Source: a virus. From it: DNA of 38,526 nt. The notes below the pieces were generated by a model. That model worked only from the letters and a program-made list of their open reading frames with translations, searched no databases and was not told where the DNA came from. The stretch covers positions 1 through 38,526 of IMG/VR virus record IMGVR_UViG_3300042568_000519. One strand, written 5' to 3'. The translations under genes and the position numbers were made by a program. This document shows, one piece after another, positions 21,938 to 29,411 of the stretch. How positions within the stretch are numbered: the stretch's first letter is position 1; each line of letters begins with the position of its first letter.

Positions 21938-23660
21938 CATCCAGCCTTGATCCGCGCTTGCAGAAGGCCAGTTGGAACCGTCGAGGCTTTGATTGGCCTA
22001 CTTCTACCAAGACCGCGATCTCCCGCGCCCAGTTGGCGAGTTCGCTGGATCCGAACCCGGAGTGGGCGAGTTCCATGGTGGTCATGGGCTCGCCGTCCTT
22101 CCGCTGGGCTTTGCTGATGTGGTGCATCCAGATCCACGCGACCTTGGTCTGGTGGAGGATGGGCTGGAGCTTGTTGCGTAGGAATACGCTGACCTCGCCC
22201 TGATCGCTGAGGTCGCCCCCGAAGTAGGAGAAGAGCGGATCTCCGATGATGACATCGAGCTTCGATCGGGTGATGAATCTCTTCGCGTAGGCCAGGAATG
22301 CGTCACCGGTGCGGACGGCCTCGGTGCGGAAGTGCAGGTTCTCTTGGAGGATGCGGATGTCGGGCGTGTGCATGTTCAGCCCCTTGATGACGCCCTTGAA
22401 TGCTTCTGCGAGGTCGCCCTTGTCGTTCTCGGCTTGGACGATACCGATGCGGAGTGGTCGCACCGGTGCAACACCGAAGAAGTCCCTGCCCATGGCCCAC
22501 TGGATGACGATCTGCATCATCAGGGATGACTTCCCGATGCCGGTGCCACCGGAGATGATCATGGAGGAGCCGCGTGTGAGCCACCGTTTGCCGATGAGGT
22601 TATCCGGATCCTTGTCCGGGTCGAAGTTGATGAGGTCTTTGACCGTGACGACGGTGGCCTTGTCATCATCGGTCTCCCGATCGGTGAGCCAATCTTCCCA
22701 TGATCGAGCGCCGAGGTTGATGTCCAACAGCTTCTGCTTCTCTTCGCCCCGCCAGGAGCCGGGGAGCCGGGAGAAGCGCGATGGGTTCTTGTTCTTGGGA
22801 TCGACATCGGGGATTGCCGAGTAGATGAGGTCCCTGCGGGCGTCCCATTCCTTGCGGTTGGGGGCATCGACACGGACCCATGCATGGATGGACTTGCCAC
22901 CGGAGTCGATGAGGACGCTGATGGGGAGGCCCGAGGAGCGGAGGAGCTGTTCCTGCTCAGCCTTGGGTTTGGAATCGAACTCCACCAGGACATGGCGGTA
23001 GGCGCTGACATCGTTGTCGGAGCCGCTGTAGAGGTTGGGCTTGAACGGGTTGATGCGTACGAAGACTCCATCGGTTCGGTCGCTGCGGAACAGGATGGAC
23101 TCGGGGTCATCGAAGCGAGCGATCCAGTCCTCGAGGGGAAGGAATGAGCCGGCACTGATTGGCCTACCATCCTCGACCTGCTCGCAGATGCAGACCACCT
23201 CGGTGGCCGCGAAGGCGGATGTGAGGAAACGCTTGAACTCCGATGCGTCGTGCGAGGCCGGTATGGGGGCTGCGGGCGGGTTTGATGGCGCGGACGGCTC
23301 CACGGACCCCTCTGGCACCCGCAGAGGCTCCACAGGCTTTGGCCTACTGAACCGCACCCGTGTCAGATCCAATGGCTCAGCGGGGCTGCTTGCCGAGGAA
23401 TTGGCGAGGTGCCCGCGGGGCTTGGAGTGGGACTTCTCATTGGCCTGTCGGATCTTGTGGAGGAGTTCGCGGTCCTGCCAGGGTGGCTGGCATGAGCGGT
23501 TCCAATCGGACAGGAGTGTGAATGCGTCTGTGTCTGACAGGCCGAATCCGTGGACGAGGCCAACGGCGGCGGTGTAGGTTTGTGAGTGCCCTCCGGATCC
23601 GGAGATGGCTGGCGGTACCTTGGCGAGCCAAAGCGCCGCTCGTTCGAGGAGCGTTGTCAT
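21810..23660 (-). CDS. Primase-helicase, PrimPol-like plus RepA/KaiC-type ATPase, 616 aa
   Basis: Residues 20-75 are a PriCT-like helical domain (GSGGHSQTYTAAVGLVHGFG, then WNRSCQPPW). Residues 140-320 look like an archaeo-eukaryotic-type primase: LVEFD (225-229) as the acidic pair site and SGGKSIHAWVRVD (253-265) with the catalytic His. Residues 360-560 are a RecA-fold helicase with Walker A GGTGIGKSS (371-379), Walker B LDVIIGDP (468-475) and MHHISK. It should prime and unwind phage DNA. No DNA polymerase is encoded nearby, so host polymerase is presumably recruited. It is the last gene of the early operon. Confidence 0.85.
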   Translation of the reverse strand: MTTLLERAALWLAKVPPAISGSGGHSQTYTAAVGLVHGFGLSDTDAFTLLSDWNRSCQPPWQDRELLHKIRQANEKSHSKPRGHLANSSASSPAEPLDLTRVRFSRPKPVEPLRVPEGSVEPSAPSNPPAAPIPASHDASEFKRFLTSAFAATEVVCICEQVEDGRPISAGSFLPLEDWIARFDDPESILFRSDRTDGVFVRINPFKPNLYSGSDNDVSAYRHVLVEFDSKPKAEQEQLLRSSGLPISVLIDSGGKSIHAWVRVDAPNRKEWDARRDLIYSAIPDVDPKNKNPSRFSRLPGSWRGEEKQKLLDINLGARSWEDWLTDRETDDDKATVVTVKDLINFDPDKDPDNLIGKRWLTRGSSMIISGGTGIGKSSLMMQIVIQWAMGRDFFGVAPVRPLRIGIVQAENDKGDLAEAFKGVIKGLNMHTPDIRILQENLHFRTEAVRTGDAFLAYAKRFITRSKLDVIIGDPLFSYFGGDLSDQGEVSVFLRNKLQPILHQTKVAWIWMHHISKAQRKDGEPMTTMELAHSGFGSSELANWAREIAVLVEVGQSKPRRFQLAFCKRGSRLDANSLHLQHSPSGIVWEQWNPMVMTGAELKQPKPPARRSFRRG

Positions 23661-23680
23661 GTCGTTGATTTGTTGCTGGA

Positions 23681-23947
23681 CTACGGACTGGTATCGAACG
23701 CGGACGAATCGTCTTGTTCGAGTGGCGGACTATCCTTGGTGATCCATGTGTGGTAGGCTCGAGTCTTCTTTGGGTAGGAGATCCACCCTTTCTTGATGCC
23801 GTATTCGATAAGGCGAGGGGCGTCCTCGATGAGCTTTCGGTTGATGTCGCTCATGGTGGTACGTTCCTCTGCGGTCAATGGGGCTGGCTTCTTGTTGGTT
23901 TCAAGGCGGCATTCGTACCATGGCTGCTCGTGTCGTGGGGTCTTCAT
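23681..23947 (-). CDS. Small early protein, 88 aa
   Basis: The start at 23947 overlaps the preceding stop (ATGA). The sequence has WYECRLETNKKPAPLTAEER and a segment RLIEYGIKKGWISYPKKTRA, mixed and basic. It immediately precedes the primase-helicase gene. No family is recognised; a replication accessory role is only positional. Confidence 0.55.
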   Translation of the reverse strand: MKTPRHEQPWYECRLETNKKPAPLTAEERTTMSDINRKLIEDAPRLIEYGIKKGWISYPKKTRAYHTWITKDSPPLEQDDSSAFDTSP

Positions 23948-24189
23948 GTGGGGAGGATGCGAGCCAGGATACAATTGCAGTAGGTACCCTTGGTTTTGGA
24001 GTTACATCGAGGGTGATGCACAGGATTGGAGATGACGTGTGCAGTGAGGTCGCTCGTGAGCTTGACCATGTCAGTGAGACGACTTGCTGCTTCGAGGCAG
24101 AGGGCTTGCGCGACTCCATCTGGTGATTCGATTTGGGAGCTGACGATCTTGAGTGCCGTTACGATGTCGAGTGTTGAGGACTGGTTCAT
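23944..24189 (-). CDS. Small early protein, 81 aa
   Basis: Helical N-terminal part (STLDIVTALKIVSSQI; LCLEAASRLTDMVKLT), then a Cys/His stretch (HHPRCNSKTKGTYCNC) that might bind metal. The stop overlaps the next start by ATGA, and the start lies 1 bp after the preceding gene. Function is unknown. Confidence 0.5.
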   Translation of the reverse strand: MNQSSTLDIVTALKIVSSQIESPDGVAQALCLEAASRLTDMVKLTSDLTAHVISNPVHHPRCNSKTKGTYCNCILARILPT

Positions 24190-24190
24190 G

Positions 24191-24454
24191 TTATTTCTGT
24201 TTGTGGATTATGATGCCGTTACCCTTGGCGTCGGTGAGTTCGACTGATCGGACGTCTTCGAGGCGGGCCAAGGTCTTGATCATCTCGATGGGATCATGGG
24301 CTTGAGCGACGCAGGTGAGATGGATGTCTCCGTCGCCGTGGATCACTTTGAGGTCTTGCTTGGTACGATCCCTTGTAATGCGGATGGTCCGCCCCTCCGA
24401 GAGGCGGACCACCTTGATTGATTCAACGAGTGGGTATTGGTGACGGTTGCTCAT
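24191..24454 (-). CDS. Small early protein, 87 aa
   Basis: Predicted alpha/beta fold: VESIKVVRLSEGRTIRITRD, then DLKVIHGDGDIHLTCVAQ, with a helix DPIEMIKTLARLEDV. The start at 24454 overlaps the preceding stop by ATGA. No family recognised. Confidence 0.55.
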   Translation of the reverse strand: MSNRHQYPLVESIKVVRLSEGRTIRITRDRTKQDLKVIHGDGDIHLTCVAQAHDPIEMIKTLARLEDVRSVELTDAKGNGIIIHKQK

Positions 24455-24990
24455 GTTTGAAGGCCGCAGTGAGGACACTTCTTGCCGCTGAATGATTCAA
24501 GCGGTTTGACTTCGAGCCATTGGCAGAGGTCGGTGTAGGACTTGCGACCGAAGTTGTCCCACTTGAAAGGGGCGATCTCCCTAGATAGAACCGCGTTGCG
24601 AGCGGCCTCCTTGGATTTCAATTCGAGGAAGTCCATCAGCTTAGCGTTACGAACGCTGAGCCCGTAGGTCCACTTGGCCCGCTCGATATCGCGCTGCTGA
24701 CCAGCTTTGATGATCTGATAGACCCGCTGCTTGGACATCTTGAAGTGTTCACCGATGAGACGATAGGTGAGCCCTTCTGATCGCAGCTTGTTAACTTGAT
24801 CGATTGAATCGCTGAGTTTCATGTATATTCGCTTCTTGTCCTTCTTCTTCTTACTAACTGCCACTACCTCAAAGGTGTTTGTATTGCTCGGTACCTCTTC
24901 TGTGCTTTGTGGCACTGGACACACAGGCCGTGCTTGATTATGCATCCGCATCCCAAGCAATCGGCCAATTCGTGACATAACTGTTTCCAT
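24451..24990 (-). CDS. Regulator with sigma4-like HTH and RNA polymerase alpha-CTD-like domain, 179 aa
   Basis: Residues 71-95 (SEGLTYRLIGEHFKMSKQRV) form a helix-turn-helix like sigma region 4. Residues 111-160 follow the alpha C-terminal domain plan: LSVRNAKLMDFLELKS, then DNFGRKSYTDLCQWL, the latter close to the NFGRKSLxEIxxxL signature of RpoA. A CPHC (172-175) near the end suggests metal binding. It may recruit or redirect host RNA polymerase. The ATG at 24990 has AGAGGA upstream; an ATG at 24822 (123 aa) would keep both domains and avoid the overlapping frame. The Lys-rich residues 47-54 may be a linker. Confidence 0.65.
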   Translation of the reverse strand: METVMSRIGRLLGMRMHNQARPVCPVPQSTEEVPSNTNTFEVVAVSKKKKDKKRIYMKLSDSIDQVNKLRSEGLTYRLIGEHFKMSKQRVYQIIKAGQQRDIERAKWTYGLSVRNAKLMDFLELKSKEAARNAVLSREIAPFKWDNFGRKSYTDLCQWLEVKPLESFSGKKCPHCGLQT

Positions 24991-25043
24991 CGTTGTAGTT
25001 CCTCTATTGTTGTTTGTTGTTTTTGCTGTTCTTGATGTTCCAT
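24864..25043 (-). CDS. Possible overlapping zinc-ribbon-like ORF, 59 aa
   Basis: This frame overlaps the N-terminus of the alpha-CTD-like gene and the 3' end of the HTH gene. It reads EELQRWKQLCHELADCLGCG and GLCVQCHKAQKRYR, with CxC and CxxC pairs, a pattern seen in small phage early proteins. There is no ribosome site. Either this or the long N-terminus of the neighbour is likely the true reading; both could be used. Confidence 0.4.
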   Translation of the reverse strand: MEHQEQQKQQTTIEELQRWKQLCHELADCLGCGCIIKHGLCVQCHKAQKRYRAIQTPLR

Positions 25044-25249
25044 ACACATGACAGTGAGATGTTGTACTTTTTGGACAACTCTGGGTAAGTGCGTGACTTG
25101 TCCTCTTTCAGGATGGCATCCCGGATCTCGGTTGGAACAGCCGGCCACCGCCGGTTGATCCGAGGGTTCGGATCCTTGAACGGAGTGACGTGGCCCACCA
25201 TGCGAGACATGGACTCCTTGGTCAACCCCAATTGTTGAAGTATCGTCAT
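25004..25249 (-). CDS. Small HTH protein, 81 aa
   Basis: The C-terminal half (AILKEDKSRTYPELSKKYNI, then SLSCVWNIKN) is a helix-turn-helix of the kind found in small phage DNA-binding proteins and homing-endonuclease-associated repeats. The region upstream is basic (NPRINRRWPAVPTEIRD). Probable DNA-binding regulator; target unknown. Confidence 0.6.
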   Translation of the reverse strand: MTILQQLGLTKESMSRMVGHVTPFKDPNPRINRRWPAVPTEIRDAILKEDKSRTYPELSKKYNISLSCVWNIKNSKNNKQQ

Positions 25250-25261
25250 TTTCCCCTTCTA

Positions 25262-25441
25262 TTAGTCTGTTAGGGCTTTCTTGAGTTCGATCAGGGTGCA
25301 GTTGTCGCCGTCGGCCAGGTGTCGATTGGCTTCGAGTGTGGATCGGATGGCTGTCTCCAGGTGCGCGATCCGCTCCTTAGCCTCCTGCAGTTCCTTGTAG
25401 GTCTTCACTGCGTCGATGGTTCTCATTTCCTCGATGGTCAT
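25262..25441 (-). CDS. Small coiled-coil early protein, 59 aa
   Basis: The sequence is a coil (YKELQEAKERIAHLETAIRS) ending in NRHLADGDNCTLIELKKAL, a form I recall from small genes in phage early regions. The start at 25441 overlaps the preceding stop (ATGA). Function is unknown. Confidence 0.6.
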   Translation of the reverse strand: MTIEEMRTIDAVKTYKELQEAKERIAHLETAIRSTLEANRHLADGDNCTLIELKKALTD

Positions 25442-25653
25442 AGTATTGGCTCCACAGTGATGTAGTACCCTGTCTCGCGGAATGGTCCACCAGGCAGGCA
25501 GTGTGCCACTCGATGGGTTGCATCGGAATCTGAACAGTCCTTGTCCCATCCATGCACATGGTGAATCCGACAATATGGGCACCAGACTCTGATGGTGTTT
25601 CCATTCTTGGTTCCTGCCAGTAAAGGCCATGCTTTCTTGTTCCAGCGTTTCAT
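25438..25653 (-). CDS. Small zinc-binding-type protein, 71 aa
   Basis: The motif VWCPYCRIHHVHGWD with later HRVAHC gives Cys and His for a zinc site. The rest ends in FRETGYYITVEPIL. I recall similar CPYC...HxHG proteins in phages and actinobacterial elements. Coupled by ATGA to both neighbours. Confidence 0.6.
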   Translation of the reverse strand: MKRWNKKAWPLLAGTKNGNTIRVWCPYCRIHHVHGWDKDCSDSDATHRVAHCLPGGPFRETGYYITVEPIL

Positions 25654-25835
25654 GGTTTGATCTGCTTTGCTTTCAGTTCGTTGATGATGTCGCAGAGTCC
25701 GATAATCATGGCCATGTAGGCTTGGGGATTCTCAATCCCGTTGCGCTTGCAGGTTTCAACCCCTCGTTTCACTGCGTCCAATCCAACGTCGCGCCATGGC
25801 TCGTTGATAAAGTCGCTGATTTTGATATTGCTCAT
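25650..25835 (-). CDS. Small early protein, 61 aa
   Basis: Short, mixed protein (MSNIKISDFINEPWRDVGLD; AYMAMIIGLCDIINELKAK) with a hydrophobic helix near the end, coupled by ATGA to neighbours. No family recognised. Confidence 0.5.
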   Translation of the reverse strand: MSNIKISDFINEPWRDVGLDAVKRGVETCKRNGIENPQAYMAMIIGLCDIINELKAKQIKP

Positions 25836-26053
25836 GGTTTCTCGGTAGTAAGTGACTTGATGTATCGGTTCCTCTCAGCCGGTTTGGCGTCGATGATGTA
25901 CTGTAAAGCTCCGCAAGCATTCACGCTCGCAGTATGTTCCCAGTCCTCCTTTTTGTCGTAGTACTCATGCCACCGCTCGCTGGGTGCGACGACAATCTGG
26001 CCGGTTCGATTGTGACGGAACACGAATGCGGCAGGGCCGATGGGTACAATCAT
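25832..26053 (-). CDS. Small early protein, 73 aa
   Basis: The N-terminus (PIGPAAFVFRHNRTGQIVVA) reads as a beta hairpin, followed by a helix (GALQYIIDAKPAERNRYI). Coupled to the next gene by ATGA. No family recognised. Confidence 0.5.
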   Translation of the reverse strand: MIVPIGPAAFVFRHNRTGQIVVAPSERWHEYYDKKEDWEHTASVNACGALQYIIDAKPAERNRYIKSLTTEKP

Positions 26054-26055
26054 TG

Positions 26056-26256
26056 TCAGAATTCAATGAGGTTGTACAACCGCTTGCGAAGTTGGGCGAC
26101 CTCGGCTCGCTTCTCAAACAGGTCGTGATGATAAGCGATGTCGTATCTGACCGATCCATGCTCGTCGTGGAATGAGTCGCAGTACTTTTCAAGAAAAGCG
26201 ATGCGCTCCTCAGTGCGACGGATGCGCCAGTTGCGATACCATTTGAATGGATTCAC
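26056..26256 (-). CDS. Small early protein, 66 aa, GTG start
   Basis: The start is GTG at 26256, preceded by GGAGG and overlapping the previous stop (GTGA). The sequence is basic and helical (FKWYRNWRIRRTEERIAFLE; KRAEVAQLRKRLYNLIEF). Function is unknown. Confidence 0.55.
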   Translation of the reverse strand: MNPFKWYRNWRIRRTEERIAFLEKYCDSFHDEHGSVRYDIAYHHDLFEKRAEVAQLRKRLYNLIEF

Positions 26257-26438
26257 AACTTCACCTCCTTCTCTTCCCACAGCAGCAGATCTGCTCGCAA
26301 TGCGTCGTTCTCCTGCTCCAGTTGTTTCACCCGATCCTCCAGCTTGCGGACTTCTACGGCAAATTTGCGTAGTGAGTTTTTGTCGGCCGGCCCGAAAGGG
26401 TCTTCCGCCATGTACCGAAGGTGTTCTTCAATGCTCAC
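26253..26438 (-). CDS. Small coiled-coil protein, 61 aa, GTG start
   Basis: The start is GTG at 26438 with GGAGG seven bases upstream and a GTGA overlap. Most of the chain is a coiled coil (VRKLEDRVKQLEQENDALRA). No function inferred. Confidence 0.55.
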   Translation of the reverse strand: MSIEEHLRYMAEDPFGPADKNSLRKFAVEVRKLEDRVKQLEQENDALRADLLLWEEKEVKL

Positions 26439-26875
26439 GGCTTGGCCTCCTTGGCTTTGTACCACATTGCTTTTGCGTCTGCGCTCAACGCAACCCAGTC
26501 GCAATACTCCATTGAGTCTTCGGGCATCAACCATGCGTTCAGCATCGCATCCCCCGCTGCCTCCAGCCGCTTGATGCGTTCTAAAAGTAGAGGCACTTCG
26601 CGCTGAATCACTTTGCGCTGAGACTCTCCGAGTTTTGCTCCGAGCAGTGTTGCGATGGCGTTGGCGTCCCATTCGCGTTCAACCTCCAATGCCGACTCCT
26701 TCCATTCCTCCAGCCGCTTGATGCGCTCTTGAAGCCGCAGGTTTGCTTCATCCAGCAATTGCTGCTGCCGGATGATTGTATTGGCTGCGGTGAGTTCGCG
26801 TTCGATCCTCCTGCACAGCAGCCCCAACTCGGCTACGTTGTGCGGTGTTGAATCTGATATCGGGGTGTCGCTCAT
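26435..26875 (-). CDS. Coiled-coil early protein, 146 aa
   Basis: Long helical protein with repeated segments RIKRLEEWKESA and RIKRLEAAGDAM that suggest an internal duplication, and a Trp-rich end (YCDWVALSADAKAMWY). No catalytic motif. Coupled to both neighbours. Confidence 0.55.
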   Translation of the reverse strand: MSDTPISDSTPHNVAELGLLCRRIERELTAANTIIRQQQLLDEANLRLQERIKRLEEWKESALEVEREWDANAIATLLGAKLGESQRKVIQREVPLLLERIKRLEAAGDAMLNAWLMPEDSMEYCDWVALSADAKAMWYKAKEAKP

Positions 26876-27153
26876 TTTGCCTCCGCCCTCGCTTTGAGCA
26901 TTGCGTCGGCTAGATCGTATGATAACTTAGCAATTCCAGATAACGCTCCGGTGTCATTTTCAAAATCATCTGGAATGTTCGAGAAAACCCAATGACTGTC
27001 TTTACATTGGCTTGCCAGCGAACCGTTTAGCGCCGCCGCTGCGAAGTAGTCGCGCATTGAAATACCATGGTAATTGATTGCTGGAGTAATTCCGTCCCAT
27101 TGCGTTGTATGTGGAAACGCCGGTCCTCCGGCGTTGATTGGTTGGTTGCTCAT
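26872..27153 (-). CDS. Conserved phage early protein, 93 aa
   Basis: The pattern NAGGPAFP near the start and GISMRDYFAAAAL in the middle marks a family common in phage and prophage early regions, often beside recombination genes. The function is not known to me. Start at 27153 fits the family N-terminus (MSNQPINAGG). Coupled by ATGA to both sides. Confidence 0.65.
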   Translation of the reverse strand: MSNQPINAGGPAFPHTTQWDGITPAINYHGISMRDYFAAAALNGSLASQCKDSHWVFSNIPDDFENDTGALSGIAKLSYDLADAMLKARAEAK

Positions 27154-27347
27154 TTCGATTCCTCCACCTTCACCATCGGAACAAAGTCCAATCGGTTGCT
27201 CTCGTCGATTGCGATTCCCCAATTGTTCCTGCGGCAGGACAGTTCGGTGGCGTTGTAAACTTCCGCCACCTTCTCGTCCGGCAGGTAAATGGACAGCAGT
27301 CCTTTGAATGTTAGTCGTACCGTCTCTGATTTGTTTTGTTCGCTCAT
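27150..27347 (-). CDS. Small early protein, 65 aa
   Basis: Mixed sequence (VRLTFKGLLSIYLPDEKVAE, then WGIAIDESNRLDF). Coupled by ATGA to both neighbours. No family recognised. Confidence 0.5.
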   Translation of the reverse strand: MSEQNKSETVRLTFKGLLSIYLPDEKVAEVYNATELSCRRNNWGIAIDESNRLDFVPMVKVEESK

Positions 27348-27538
27348 TTCGCCTCCTGTCTCTTTAGATATTCTACAATTGCTTCATCTGCTAGTCCCTG
27401 AGTTCTATATCCATTTTTGATTGCGTATGCCTTTAACTCAGCATGCACATCTGGTGACACCAAAACGTGTTTAACAAGCTCACGGTTTCGTTTGGGTTTG
27501 TTTGTTCTTTTTGTTCCTGTTCCAGTAGCTGACTTCAT
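27344..27538 (-). CDS. Ribbon-helix-helix-like protein, 64 aa
   Basis: A basic Lys/Arg-rich start (KRTNKPKRN) is followed by VKHVLVSPDVHAELKAYAIK and GLADEAIVEYLK, the beta strand and two helices of a ribbon-helix-helix DNA-binding fold. It would act as a small transcription regulator. An upstream GTG at 27574 is possible. It overlaps the 54-residue ORF 27480-27644 in another frame. Confidence 0.6.
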   Translation of the reverse strand: MKSATGTGTKRTNKPKRNRELVKHVLVSPDVHAELKAYAIKNGYRTQGLADEAIVEYLKRQEAK

Positions 27539-27644
27539 ATCTTTTAAGTTTCTTCGCTGCACGATAGGTTTCACCGGCTTGGCTCCTGCTCATCTGGTAC
27601 ACCCCGGTACCATCGTTGATCATTCGTTTGACCTGCTCGCTCAT
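27480..27644 (-). CDS. Small protein, 54 aa
   Basis: The ATG at 27644 has GGAGG six bases upstream, the best ribosome site in this region, and overlaps the resolvase stop by ATGA. The chain (MSEQVKRMINDGTGVYQMSR, then TYRAAKKLKRYEV) is helical and basic. Its 3' part overlaps the ribbon-helix-helix gene by 59 bp. No family recognised. Confidence 0.55.
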   Translation of the reverse strand: MSEQVKRMINDGTGVYQMSRSQAGETYRAAKKLKRYEVSYWNRNKKNKQTQTKP

Positions 27645-28099
27645 CGACCACCTCCCTGGGCGTAGTGGAGGACCAGTAGGGCGTCACAGTTCTTAAGCGT
27701 GACATCGAGGTGCGGATACAGTTCCTGGGCCTTGGCCTTGAGCTTGCGCTTCCACTCCGCGGAGTTGGCGCAGGAGCGTTTACCACCCAGTCCAAGAGGG
27801 TCTTGCCATACCTTGGGTTCCACGCGGTGGAGGGCGTAGCCAATGGAGTAGGCCAATCCTTGGATGATGCCGTAGTTCTCGTGCAGGGTGGCGACCGAAG
27901 CAGCAGGAGTCAGCTTTGACACGAACTTGGGGACCTTCTCAATCCAGAGATGGCTATCTGCTAATTTGAATCCGCTTAGTAGTTGCGCCATATCCGGTAA
28001 GGATTCGGGCATTGCGAACAGGAGGATCCCGTCCTTGGTGTGGATTGCGAACCCGCCGTTCACGCCGGGGTCACATGCGATTACGATTCGATTGCTCAT
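27641..28099 (-). CDS. RuvC-like Holliday junction resolvase, 152 aa
   Basis: RNase H-type fold signature: IACDPGVNGGFAIH with Asp10, LWIEKVP with Glu54, and the closing KNCDALLVLHYA with Asp139. RuvC-type phage resolvases are usually 150-180 residues, so length fits. It would cut branched DNA made by replication and recombination before packaging. It sits after the helicase and a small membrane peptide. Confidence 0.75.
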   Translation of the reverse strand: MSNRIVIACDPGVNGGFAIHTKDGILLFAMPESLPDMAQLLSGFKLADSHLWIEKVPKFVSKLTPAASVATLHENYGIIQGLAYSIGYALHRVEPKVWQDPLGLGGKRSCANSAEWKRKLKAKAQELYPHLDVTLKNCDALLVLHYAQGGGR

Positions 28100-28208
28100 T
28101 GGTTGTTTGTTGGGACTTGATGGTGAGAGTGTGGCCTACGTAGATGCCTGCGATCACGCAGAGGGGCATCAGCACGGCCATGGAGACGATGGTGAGTGCG
28201 GTGCTCAT
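28071..28208 (-). CDS. Small membrane protein, 45 aa
   Basis: The ATG at 28208 overlaps the helicase stop by ATGA. Residues 4-25 (ALTIVSMAVLMPLCVIAGIY) form a membrane helix, and the rest is polar and basic. It overlaps the start of the resolvase gene by 29 bp. Function is unknown. Confidence 0.5.
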   Translation of the reverse strand: MSTALTIVSMAVLMPLCVIAGIYVGHTLTIKSQQTTNEQSNRNRM

Positions 28209-29365
28209 GCGAAGTGGCATCCGAGTTCCTTGTAGCACTTGATGCGCTTCTTGGCGTGCGCGATCGCCATGGGGTGGAAGTTGTCCAAGAAGTCGTAGAT
28301 ACGAGCATCAGTCTTGGTCTCAGTCCTACGCAGCGCACGGCTGGCCCGCTGGATAGTCTTCTGGGCGCTCCGCCCACCGGACACCATGACCAGTGTCTCG
28401 ACGTTAGGCAGATCCAACCCCTCGTCGGCCAGTGATGTGGCGATCATGGTTTTGATGTGGCCTTTGAGGAACTCATCCATGACGTACTTCCGAGACTTCT
28501 TGGGCATCTTGGAGTGAACCAGTACCGATCCTTCGATCTTGCTGGCGTACATTTCTCCGAGTGTGACACGGGGAACCAAAACGAGGGTGGGTCCGGTTGT
28601 AGAGTGGCAGTTGGCCAACATGATTGCGGTAGCGTTGCGTGTCTGGTTACCGCAGATACCGATCTCTGTGAGAGCCTCCCAAGCGCACATGGCACGGAGT
28701 TCTGGCTGGCTGATCCTCATATACCGCTTGCGTTCTGCGAACAATCTTTCGATGTGGTCATCGATCTTCGCCTGGATATGCAGGTCGGTGGCGGAACTCA
28801 TGTGCACGGTTGCATGAGCCAACACACCGGCCAGTTCATCCCGGCGGATTTCGAACTGGGTATCGCGGAAGAGCTTGCGAAGGATCTCATTACGCTCTGG
28901 ATCATCGGACCAAGGGGTCGCATCGAATCCAAATCGCAGGCCGCTGCATGACTCGATAATCTTGAGCCAAGTGGCAGCGGGACTGTGCTTCGCCTCGTCC
29001 ACGATGATCAGGTTCTTCCTGGAGAAATCGACTGATTCATGGGGGCAACGGACCTCAACGCGGGAGGTATTGACGCCCATCGCATGAAGCGAAGCAACCG
29101 CCTGCTGACATGTCTCTCGGGTGGGGGCGAGCCATCCAAATGTCCATGTCGGAAATTGGGAGAAATGCTTTAGGATCGAGGAAGCGATGAGGGTCTTGCC
29201 GCTCCCCGCGGGTGCGATGATGAGTCCATCAGCTCCAGACTTGGCCCACTCGACCGCTCGTTGCTGGTAGGGACGCAGCAGAAATGCTTGCGTCGAAATG
29301 GTTTCCGGATGATCTTTGGTCTGCATAGCGTGTCGTTGCGCTTTGTTTGTTTGTTTTGGACTCAT
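28205..29365 (-). CDS. SF2 DNA helicase (DEAD/DEAH-like), 386 aa
   Basis: Motifs in order: LLRPYQQRAVEWA (Q-like, 29-41), APAGSGKT Walker A (51-58), APTRE (80-84), IIVDEAKHS (120-128; DEAK replaces DEAD/DEAH), FDATPW (147-152), and later TSLADEGLDLP and QRASRALRR. Length is short for SF2 with no extra nuclease domain. It likely unwinds or remodels DNA in phage recombination. The ATG at 29365 is used because the upstream in-frame extension is encoded by a hairpin. Confidence 0.85.
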   Translation of the reverse strand: MSPKQTNKAQRHAMQTKDHPETISTQAFLLRPYQQRAVEWAKSGADGLIIAPAGSGKTLIASSILKHFSQFPTWTFGWLAPTRETCQQAVASLHAMGVNTSRVEVRCPHESVDFSRKNLIIVDEAKHSPAATWLKIIESCSGLRFGFDATPWSDDPERNEILRKLFRDTQFEIRRDELAGVLAHATVHMSSATDLHIQAKIDDHIERLFAERKRYMRISQPELRAMCAWEALTEIGICGNQTRNATAIMLANCHSTTGPTLVLVPRVTLGEMYASKIEGSVLVHSKMPKKSRKYVMDEFLKGHIKTMIATSLADEGLDLPNVETLVMVSGGRSAQKTIQRASRALRRTETKTDARIYDFLDNFHPMAIAHAKKRIKCYKELGCHFA

Positions 29366-29369
29366 GTCA

Positions 29370-29397
29370 CCCCCCGGAGCCTGCACTCTCCGGGGGG
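29370..29397. promoter_or_regulatory. Strong hairpin directly upstream of the helicase start
   Basis: CCCCCCGGAG (29370-29379) pairs perfectly with CTCCGGGGGG (29388-29397), loop of 8. On minus-strand mRNA it ends 4 bases before the ATG, and its G-run is the only possible ribosome site. On the plus strand it is followed by CTTTTGTTTG, so it may also stop antisense transcripts. Confidence 0.6.
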
Positions 29398-29411
29398 CTT
29401 TTGTTTGTAGG

